DNA of 27,043 bases. Origin: CF-161 sp035259145. Lineage in GTDB: Bacteria > Chloroflexota > Dormibacteria > Dormibacterales > Dormibacteraceae. A program made the position numbers and the translations under genes. Shown in pieces: positions 15,641-20,781 of the stretch. The notes under the pieces were generated by a model. The model was not told the origin of the DNA and made no database searches. It saw nothing but the letters and a program-made list of their open reading frames with translations. Numbering within the stretch: position 1 is the stretch's first letter; every line of letters starts with the position of its first letter. The DNA lies in NCBI GenBank assembly GCA_035259145.1, contig DATFWQ010000277.1, positions 1 to 27,043 of the forward strand, in the 5' to 3' direction.

Positions 15641-15727
15641 GGTTCCCTCCGCTGGCATTACCCAGATCAGGTGTCTGGCGGTCGGCCTTCCGGCCCTCTC
15701 AGCCCCCGAAAGAGCTCCCGCTTTTCC
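15641..15727 (-). promoter_or_regulatory. TPP riboswitch (THI element)
   Basis: On the minus strand the sequence has the conserved TPP aptamer blocks in order: GGCTGAGA (CTGAGA at 15697-15702), ACCTGATCTGG (15662-15672), then TAATGCCAGCG and the terminal GGAGGGAA (15643-15653 region). These are the pyrimidine- and pyrophosphate-sensing parts. The GGAGG at the 3' end is also the Shine-Dalgarno of the permease, with 10 bases to its ATG, so ligand binding would close P1 and hide the ribosome site. Control is therefore most likely translational. No terminator hairpin lies between aptamer and start. Confidence 0.93.
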
Positions 15728-15811
15728 TACGGTCTGGATTTTACTTCCGCGGTGGTCACGGCGCGGCCCTTCATGTTGCCGTGAAGGTGGTCCGATAGAC
15801 TTCAGGTCCAG

Positions 15812-16099
15812 ATGGAGAAGCTCACCGACAAGCTCTTCACCAACCGCTACGTCGAGGACACCGGCCACCCCCACATCGAGATCGGCAACCAGGAGGTCTG
15901 CCGGGACAAGTGTGCGGGCAAGTACTGCACCTACTTCTGCCCGGCAGGCGTCTATGAGTGGGACGAAGTCAAGCAGGAGACGATCGTGAGCTTCGGCAAC
16001 TGTGTCGAGTGCGGCGCCTGCGCGATCGGCTGTCCGTACGACAACATCATCTGCGTCACGCCAAAAGGCGGGTACGGCGTCCAGTACCGGAATGGATAG
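15812..16099 (+). CDS. FixX-like ferredoxin (two 4Fe-4S motifs)
   Basis: The 95-residue protein has nine cysteines: C30, C34, C39 and C43 in a first, loosely spaced motif, C64-x2-C67-x2-C70-x3-C74 as a classical 4Fe-4S motif, and C81. The sequence around CRDKCAGKYCTYFCPAGVYEW and the C-terminal PKGGYGVQYRNG are typical of FixX, the ferredoxin partner of the FixABC electron-transfer flavoprotein system. The fixA, fixB and fixC genes are not in this window. The ATG at 15812 has no good Shine-Dalgarno; TAGACT at 15796-15801 could be a -10 box for a nearly leaderless mRNA. A flavoprotein disulfide reductase follows 51 bases later on the same strand. Confidence 0.88.
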   Translation: MEKLTDKLFTNRYVEDTGHPHIEIGNQEVCRDKCAGKYCTYFCPAGVYEWDEVKQETIVSFGNCVECGACAIGCPYDNIICVTPKGGYGVQYRNG

Positions 16100-16150
16100 G
16101 ACGCCGGGGCTCGCCGGAATCTGGCCTGGCTCCGGTTGGTTTCAGAGATC

Positions 16151-17101
16151 GTGAGCGAGCAGTTCGACGTCATCATCGTCGGCGGCGGGCCCGCCGGTCT
16201 CGCGGCTGGGCTGTACGCCGCACGAATGAAGCTCTCCGGCGTGTTGGTGGAGCGTGGCCCGGTGGGCGGCCAGCTGCTCAACACCGAGATGATCGAGGAC
16301 TATCCCGGCTTCGAGTCGATCCTCGGCAGCGACCTCGCCATCAAGATGCTCGACCACGCTCGCAAGTTCGGCCTCGATGTCCGCGAGTTCCAGAGCGTCC
16401 AGGAGATCGACGTGGCCGCCGACGGGACCAAGATCGTCCGGCTGGACGGCGGTGAGGTGCTGACTGCGCCAGCCCTGATCATGGCGGCCGGCGGCCTGCC
16501 CAGGCGCCTGGGCGCGCCCGGAGAGACAGAGTTCGCCGGGCGTGGCGTCTCGTACTGCGCCGTTTGTGATGGCGCCTTCTTCAAGGGCGAGAAGCTGGCG
16601 GTTGTCGGCGGAGGCGACGCGGCGCTGGAGGAGGGCGACTTCTTGACGCGCTACGCCACGAAGGTCTACATCATCCACCGCCGGGGTGAGTTCCGCGCTC
16701 AGCCTGTCCTCCAGGAGCGCGCGAGGGCCAACCCGAAAGTCGAGTTCATCATGAACGCCCAGGTACGTAAGATCCAGGGCGACGGCAAAGTGCGGAATGT
16801 CCGCTACGTGCAGGGTGGCCTCGAGAAGGACCTGCCTGTCGGGGGCGTCTTCATCTTTGTCGGCTTCCTGCCCAATTCGGACCTGCTCAAGGCTCACGCT
16901 GAGCACGACGAGGCAGGGTATTTCATCACCGATCGGAACATGGAGACGTCCATCGAGGGCCTGTGGGCGGTCGGGGATGTGCGGGCACAGCTGACAAAAC
17001 AGATCGCGACCGCCGTTGGCGACGGCACGACTGCAGCGGTCGCCGCGTCGCAGTACGTCGACGCGCTCAAGGACCGCCAGCGCGCGGTCGAAGTCGTCTA
17101 G
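16151..17101 (+). CDS. Thioredoxin reductase-like FAD/NADPH flavoprotein
   Basis: The approximately 316-aa protein is of the TrxB type: an FAD-binding GGGPAGLAAG at 11-20, GGQLLNTEMIEDYPGF at 39-54, a redox-active CAVC pair at 136-139, an NADPH-binding GGGDAALEEG at 153-162 with HRRGEFRA at 176-183, and a final AVGDVR FAD motif. The HRR-x3-R signature indicates NADPH. The expected role is reduction of thioredoxin or a similar disulfide partner. The GTG at 16151 gives the usual SEQFDVIIVGGG start; a TTG at 16136 is possible. No thioredoxin gene is adjacent. The upstream FixX-like ferredoxin raises the possibility that the pair exchanges electrons, which is untested. Confidence 0.88.
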   Translation: MSEQFDVIIVGGGPAGLAAGLYAARMKLSGVLVERGPVGGQLLNTEMIEDYPGFESILGSDLAIKMLDHARKFGLDVREFQSVQEIDVAADGTKIVRLDGGEVLTAPALIMAAGGLPRRLGAPGETEFAGRGVSYCAVCDGAFFKGEKLAVVGGGDAALEEGDFLTRYATKVYIIHRRGEFRAQPVLQERARANPKVEFIMNAQVRKIQGDGKVRNVRYVQGGLEKDLPVGGVFIFVGFLPNSDLLKAHAEHDEAGYFITDRNMETSIEGLWAVGDVRAQLTKQIATAVGDGTTAAVAASQYVDALKDRQRAVEVV

Positions 17102-17111
17102 TGGGACCTTA

Positions 17112-17130
17112 GACCTGGAGAGACCAGGTC
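17112..17130 (+). terminator. Terminator hairpin after the flavoprotein gene
   Basis: GACCTGG (17112-17118) and CCAGGTC (17124-17130) form a perfect 7-bp stem with loop AGAGA, 10 bases after the stop. No U run follows. Confidence 0.5.
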
Positions 17131-17148
17131 ACAACGACCGCTGATAGG

Positions 17149-17211
17149 GCCAACTGCCAGCACAAATGCCCTTTCCAGGGCGCCCCATAGGGCCATTTCC
17201 CGGCAGTTGGC
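17149..17211. repeat. Palindromic intergenic element, copy 1
   Basis: Outer arms GCCAACTGCC (17149-17158) and GGCAGTTGGC (17202-17211) are perfectly inverted. Inside them, AAATGCCCT (17164-17172) and AGGGCCATTT (17189-17198) pair with one bulge, giving a long imperfect hairpin of 63 bases. The right half reappears at 20709-20756. The element lies between the convergent ends of the flavoprotein and DUF971 genes. Confidence 0.75.
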
Positions 17212-17240
17212 GGTACCGCCTCCGGGGGGAGGCTCGCTCG

Positions 17241-17570
17241 CTACTGCCGGGGCCCCTCCAGGTCCGCCAGGTTGCGCAGATACCGGAAGGTGTAGATCCC
17301 CGTTGCGTGGCCACTGGCGAAGCCGATCTGCAGCGCGTACTGCCCGATGAGGCCCACGTCTGTGACCTTGAGCTCCTTCTCGTCAAGCTCGGCGGCACTG
17401 TCCAATCGCCCCGGCACACCCGCCTCGCCTCGGCATTCCGCGCACGGACAGGCCCACCGCAGCTGCCGGCCCGCGTAGCTCGTCCGGGCCCCGTCCTCCC
17501 AGGCGATCTCCAGAATGTTGTCGGCTCGAACCAGGTCGACAGTGGTCGGAAACGGGTCGGGGTCTCTCAG
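17241..17570 (-). CDS. DUF971 domain protein, probable CTG start
   Basis: The minus strand encodes 109 residues of a DUF971 (gamma-butyrobetaine hydroxylase N-terminal-like) domain. It shows LEIAWEDG, YAGRQLRWACPCAECRGE with a CxCxxC cluster, VGLIGQYALQIGFASGHATGIYTFRYLR and a TAG stop. No ATG, GTG or TTG occurs in this frame early enough to include the conserved N-terminal strand. A CTG at 17568-17570 overlaps the mrp stop codon as CTGA, matching the GTGA overlaps used elsewhere in the window, so I take it as the start. DUF971 proteins are frequent neighbours of or fusions with Mrp/ApbC and are thought to take part in iron-sulfur handling. The position right after mrp fits that. Confidence 0.8.
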   Translation of the reverse strand: MRDPDPFPTTVDLVRADNILEIAWEDGARTSYAGRQLRWACPCAECRGEAGVPGRLDSAAELDEKELKVTDVGLIGQYALQIGFASGHATGIYTFRYLRNLADLEGPRQ

Positions 17571-18646
17571 CGGACGTTGATCACGGGCAGCTGGCGGAAC
17601 GACTGGATCGACGTCCTGGCCGCGATCTGAGACGCCACGTCGGCGAACGCCCTGGCGGCGGGCGAGTCTGGCCGCGAAACCACGATCGGCGCGCCGCTGT
17701 CCGACTCGACCCGGATGTCCTCGGCCAGCGGGAGCGCCCCCAGGAACGGCACGCCCAGCCGCCGCGCCGCCCGCTCGGCACCGCCATGGCCGAACACATG
17801 GTGCTCATGACCGCACTCGGGGCAGACGTACCAGCTCATGTTCTCAATGAGCCCCAGCGGCGTGACGTTCAGCGAGCGGAACATCTGCAGCGCCTTGACC
17901 GCTATGTCGAGGGCGAGGGCCTGAGGCGTCGCCACGATCGCCACCCCGGTCAATGGGACAGACTGCGCGATCGTCAGAGAGGCGTCGCCGGTGCCGGGGG
18001 GCAGGTCGATTACGAGGTAGTCCAGCTCACCCCACGCCACGTCCGACATCATCTGCTGGATGGCGCGAGAAACCATCGGGCCTCGCCAGATCATCGCCTT
18101 GTCAGCGCCACCCAGAAAGCCGATGGACATCAGCTGGAGCCCGTAGCTCCGCAACGGCACGAGCTTCTCATCGACGACCTTGGGCTGATCCTGGGTACCC
18201 GTCAGACCCGGGACGGACGGACCGTAGATGTCGGCGTCCAGCAGTCCGACCCGTGCCCCCGCCTGGTGCAGCGCAGCGGCCAGATTCACGGCGACCGTCG
18301 ACTTGCCGACGCCACCCTTTCCGCTGGCGATGGCGATGGTCTGTTTGACTCCGGGCAGCATCTCAGAGGCCTGCTGGCGCATGAATCCAGGCCTCACGTT
18401 GGCCGTCATCCGTATGTCGGCTCGCGAGACTCCGGGCAGGGCCATGACGGCCTCCTCGGCCTGGGACTTGAACCGATCGCGAACCGGGCAGGCCGGGGTC
18501 GTCAGCTCGAAAGTGAATGCGACCTCACCGGCATCGGAGATGCGGAGATCTTTGATCATCCCCAGGCTCACGACGTCGCGTCCGAGGTCGGGGTCCACGA
18601 TCTCAGCAAGGGCCGCAAGCACCTGCGGCTCGCTTGGGGCTGGCAT
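17567..18646 (-). CDS. mrp: Mrp/ApbC Fe-S cluster carrier P-loop ATPase
   Basis: The 359-aa protein starts with a MIP18/DUF59 domain (about 5-85, with VVSLGMIKDL and TTPACPVRD) followed by the ParA-like ATPase. The deviant Walker A GKGGVGKST lies at 109-117, LLDADIYGPSVPGL at 135-148, DYLVIDLPPGTGD about two-thirds along, and the metal-binding CPECG with HVFGHGG near residue 270. Both the ATPase and the cysteine pair needed for cluster binding are intact. It would carry 4Fe-4S clusters to target enzymes such as the ferredoxin and LutB-like protein in this window. The ATG at 18646 lies 10 bases after the stop of the phosphoesterase gene, and DUF971 overlaps its end, so the three form an operon. 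The longer open frame to 18955 is not conserved. Confidence 0.94.
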   Translation of the reverse strand: MPAPSEPQVLAALAEIVDPDLGRDVVSLGMIKDLRISDAGEVAFTFELTTPACPVRDRFKSQAEEAVMALPGVSRADIRMTANVRPGFMRQQASEMLPGVKQTIAIASGKGGVGKSTVAVNLAAALHQAGARVGLLDADIYGPSVPGLTGTQDQPKVVDEKLVPLRSYGLQLMSIGFLGGADKAMIWRGPMVSRAIQQMMSDVAWGELDYLVIDLPPGTGDASLTIAQSVPLTGVAIVATPQALALDIAVKALQMFRSLNVTPLGLIENMSWYVCPECGHEHHVFGHGGAERAARRLGVPFLGALPLAEDIRVESDSGAPIVVSRPDSPAARAFADVASQIAARTSIQSFRQLPVINVR

Positions 18647-18656
18647 GACGCTGATT

Positions 18657-19136
18657 CTAGGCCCGTCGTGGAGCGAGCAAGACAGGAATACGCTCCAGCC
18701 GCGCGGCGCCGGCGTCCAGAGTGAGGATCCCGACGGCGCGATCACCCGCCATTCCGGTAGTGGGGGTCGAGACGTTGATGAACCTGGTTCGTCCGACAAT
18801 CTCGTCACGCCAGCGATGCGTGTGGCCGTGGATGCAGACGTCGAGCTGGGCCGCCCAGACATCGCCTGTTCGGGGTGGCCGGTGGACCATGCCGACCTCG
18901 AGACCCTCGAGGCTGCGGCGCACCTGCATCGGAACCCGGGGGTCGTCGGGCGCATTGCCGTTGACCACGGTCAGCGGCTTCCGGAGCCGGCGGAGACCAT
19001 CCAGGACCGCCTCATCCTGCCAATCGCCCGCGTGCCATAGCTCATCGACAGTAGCGAAGCGGTCCCGGACGAAGTCGAGCAGCGCCTCGACGCGGTACCG
19101 TCCCTGGGTGTCACCGATGAGCCCCAGACGGAGCAT
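18657..19136 (-). CDS. YfcE-like metallophosphoesterase
   Basis: The 159-aa protein is a calcineurin-like phosphodiesterase of the small YfcE/MJ0936 type. It has IGDTQGRY at 7-14, HAGDWQ at about 37-42, VNGNAPDD at about 56-63 and CIHGHTH at about 98-104. In the first metal motif D-x-H the His is replaced by Gln (GDTQG), a change seen also in some ApaH-type relatives, so activity may be kept. Substrate is unknown. The ATG at 19136 gives the normal MLRLGLIGD N-terminus, and TAAGCT 8 bases upstream may be a -10 box for a leaderless mRNA. Its start region overlaps that of the divergent DNA glycosylase gene. Confidence 0.85.
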   Translation of the reverse strand: MLRLGLIGDTQGRYRVEALLDFVRDRFATVDELWHAGDWQDEAVLDGLRRLRKPLTVVNGNAPDDPRVPMQVRRSLEGLEVGMVHRPPRTGDVWAAQLDVCIHGHTHRWRDEIVGRTRFINVSTPTTGMAGDRAVGILTLDAGAARLERIPVLLAPRRA

Positions 19137-19755
19137 CGAGAAGGAGCTTAGCGCCCTGCAGGAGGCCTGCCGGGCCTGCCGAAAGTGCGTCGACGAAGGC
19201 ATCATCCCCGACGCAGCACCGGTGTTCTCAGGCCAGGCCGGCGCGCCATTCTTCCTGATCGGACAGGCGCCAGGTCCGGTCGAGCGGGAGAGCCGCCTGC
19301 CGTTTTCCGGCCGCGCAGGCCGTGAGCTGGGCCGGTGGATGCTCACGGCGGGGTTCGCTTCGGACGAAGAGTTCCGACGGCTGACCTACATAGCCGCGCT
19401 CATGCGCTGCTTTCCCGGCCGTGTCGGCTCGGGCATCGGTGACCGGCCACCGCCGAGCCGAGCCATCGAGAACTGCGGCAGCTGGCTCCAGGCCGAGCTC
19501 GAGCTGTTGCGGCCGCAGGTGCTGATTCTGGTGGGGCAGATGGCCATCACGCGGTTCCTGGGACCGGGGAGCCTGGAAGAGCGGGTGGGGCGAACATTCG
19601 GCTCTCACCCAGTGATGGTGCCGCTGCCGCACCCGTCGGGCCAGAGCCGCTGGCTGAACGACCGAGCCAACCGGCAGCGGCTTGCCGACGCGCTGGGTGC
19701 GTTGAACGAACAGCGCCGGCGGGTTCTGGAGCAGCGTGACCCGGGCGCCGGATAG
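19117..19755 (+). CDS. Uracil-DNA glycosylase superfamily protein (family 4/5-like)
   Basis: The 212-aa protein has motif GQAPGP at 49-54 with LPFSGRAGRELGRWM, the TYIAALMRCFP block at 90-100, and HPSGQSRW at 172-179 as the second active-site motif. Cysteines C18, C21 (and C24), C98 and C120 match the four-cysteine 4Fe-4S pattern of family 4/5 enzymes. It should remove uracil or other deaminated bases from DNA, and its iron-sulfur cluster may depend on the adjacent mrp. The start is uncertain: ATG at 19117, GTG at 19108 (6 nt after TACCGT), or a later codon after AAGGAG at 19141-19146. Any start before 19136 overlaps the divergent phosphoesterase gene. Confidence 0.82.
   Translation: MSPRRSIEKELSALQEACRACRKCVDEGIIPDAAPVFSGQAGAPFFLIGQAPGPVERESRLPFSGRAGRELGRWMLTAGFASDEEFRRLTYIAALMRCFPGRVGSGIGDRPPPSRAIENCGSWLQAELELLRPQVLILVGQMAITRFLGPGSLEERVGRTFGSHPVMVPLPHPSGQSRWLNDRANRQRLADALGALNEQRRRVLEQRDPGAG
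19145..19150 (-). promoter_or_regulatory. -10-like box upstream of the phosphoesterase
   Basis: TAAGCT on the minus strand ends 8 bases before the ATG at 19136, the same geometry as the arsR promoter. It lies inside the coding region of the opposite-strand glycosylase. No convincing -35 box is present. Confidence 0.3.
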
Positions 19756-19767
19756 CGTCCGGGTCAC
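19736..19767. terminator. Hairpin over the glycosylase stop codon
   Basis: GTGACCCGG (19736-19744) and CCGGGTCAC (19759-19767) are perfect 9-base inverted repeats with a 14-base loop holding the stop. It can serve both the plus-strand gene and the minus-strand peptide gene ending at 19789. No U run follows. Confidence 0.5.
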
Positions 19768-19788
19768 CGGGGTCGCGCTACTGAGCGA

Positions 19789-19905
19789 TCAGACTGCCGA
19801 CCTGCGAGATCGCATCCAGAAGAAGGCGCCCGCGGCTACGACGACCACCACCACGATCAGGGCAATGATCTTGTTGGTCGTGATTGCGGTTGTGATCAGG
19901 TACAT
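19789..19905 (-). CDS. 38-aa single-span membrane peptide
   Basis: The minus strand from an ATG at 19905 encodes 38 residues: a short polar start (MYLITTAITTNK), a hydrophobic span of about 19 residues (IIALIVVVVVVAAGAFFWM) and a basic tail RSRRSAV, then TGA. A purine-rich GGGGGGAT lies about 9 bases before the ATG as a plausible Shine-Dalgarno. The positive tail predicts the C-terminus in the cytoplasm. I recognise no family. A plus-strand frame over the same bases (19736-19972) is also partly hydrophobic, so the strand is a judgement based on the ribosome site and the cleaner one-span architecture. Confidence 0.5.
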   Translation of the reverse strand: MYLITTAITTNKIIALIVVVVVVAAGAFFWMRSRRSAV

Positions 19906-19953
19906 GCGGAGAATCCCCCCAAACGAAAGATTGCAGATGCGAACCGGGTGCCC

Positions 19954-19973
19954 GGCTCGTTGGCCGGGCTAGT
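19954..19973. other. Hairpin upstream of rsmE
   Basis: CCCGGC and GCCGGG (7 bp with the flanking G/C pair) surround a TCGTTG loop, roughly 20 bases before the rsmE ATG and followed by TAGTCT, a possible -10 box. It may be a terminator for upstream transcription or part of the promoter region; neither is certain. Confidence 0.35.
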
Positions 19974-19994
19974 CTAGCGGTTCGTGCCATCCTG

Positions 19995-20669
19995 ATGCCG
20001 TACTTCTTCGCGAGCCGCAGCGGGAACCAGGTCGAGATCACCGGCCAGGACGCCCGGCATCTGGCCCTCTCGCTCCGGGCTCGCCCCGGCGAGCGGATCT
20101 CGGTGGTAGAACCGGCCGGCCGCCTGCTCACGGTCCGATTGGATGCGGTCAGCGCAACAAGGATCAGTGGATTCGTGGAAGCCGACGTCGAGCACCATCC
20201 GGAGCCAGAGCTGTCGATTACCGTTGCCGTGGCAATGCTGCCCTCAGCGTCGCTGGAGCTTGTGCTCTCGCGCTGCACCGAGGCCGGAGCAGCCCGCTTC
20301 ATACTGGTGGATGCGGCTCGCAGCATCTCTCGCGCAAGCAAGCCAGGCCGCTGGGCGACGATCTGCCGCGAGGCGGCAATGCTGGCCGGCCGGCTCGTGG
20401 TACCGGAGGTGGTGGGTCCTCTGCCGTTCCAGGCGGCCTGGGAACAGGCCGATGAGCCCTGGCTCCTTGACCGCTCGGGCCGTGGGCTCGGCCCTTTCGT
20501 GGACGACGCCACGCTGTTCATCGGGCCCGAGGGGGGCTGGTCTCCCGAGGAACTCAACCTGGGCGGTGACCGGTTGCTGAGCCTGGGGGAGCGCAACCTC
20601 CGGGCGGACACGGCCGCGCTGGTTGCCCTGGCGCTGGCTCTTGGCCCCTCCCAGTTGCACACGCGGTGA
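19995..20669 (+). CDS. rsmE: 16S rRNA m3U1498 methyltransferase
   Basis: RsmE methylates N3 of U1498 in 16S rRNA with S-adenosylmethionine. The 224-aa protein has the N-terminal PUA-like part (YFFASRSGNQVEITGQDARHLALSLRARPGE) and the C-terminal SPOUT knot. The knot contains LSRCTEAGAARFILVDAARS, FIGPEGGWSPEEL at about 175-187 and LGERNLRADTAALVALAL at about 196-213. The family usually has LG.RILR.ETA at that last position; here it is LGERNLRADTA, a slight change next to the SAM site. The length is slightly below the typical 240-250. No Shine-Dalgarno is visible before the ATG at 19995. Confidence 0.92.
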   Translation: MPYFFASRSGNQVEITGQDARHLALSLRARPGERISVVEPAGRLLTVRLDAVSATRISGFVEADVEHHPEPELSITVAVAMLPSASLELVLSRCTEAGAARFILVDAARSISRASKPGRWATICREAAMLAGRLVVPEVVGPLPFQAAWEQADEPWLLDRSGRGLGPFVDDATLFIGPEGGWSPEELNLGGDRLLSLGERNLRADTAALVALALALGPSQLHTR

Positions 20670-20677
20670 CGCCTCCA

Positions 20678-20696
20678 CTCACCATCGAGAGGTGAG
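20678..20696 (+). terminator. Hairpin after rsmE
   Basis: CTCACC (20678-20683) and GGTGAG (20691-20696) form a perfect 6-bp stem 8 bases after the rsmE stop, with a 7-base loop and no U run. Confidence 0.4.
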
Positions 20697-20708
20697 CTCG
20701 CCCGGCAG

Positions 20709-20756
20709 ATGGCCCTCTCCAAGACGCCGATTAGGGCGCGATGTCCCGGCAGTTGG
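20709..20756. repeat. Palindromic intergenic element, copy 2 (right part)
   Basis: This stretch aligns with 17166-17210, ending in the identical 13-mer TCCCGGCAGTTGG (20744-20756 and 17198-17210). GCCCT and AGGGC can still pair, but the outer left arm CCAACTGCC is missing. Like copy 1 it lies between convergent gene ends, here rsmE and the serine hydrolase. Confidence 0.65.
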
Positions 20757-20781
20757 TTCAGTTGCGCCACAGCCGCAGCTG

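Noticed and set aside
17129..17630. ATG/GTG-started frames on both strands across the DUF971 gene
   Set aside because: Neither contains a recognisable domain, while the CTG-started frame encodes the full DUF971 domain.
19736..19972. Plus-strand 78-codon frame opposite the 38-aa peptide
   Set aside because: It starts inside the glycosylase end and the hairpin, has a mixed polar start and tail, and lacks a ribosome site; it cannot be fully excluded.
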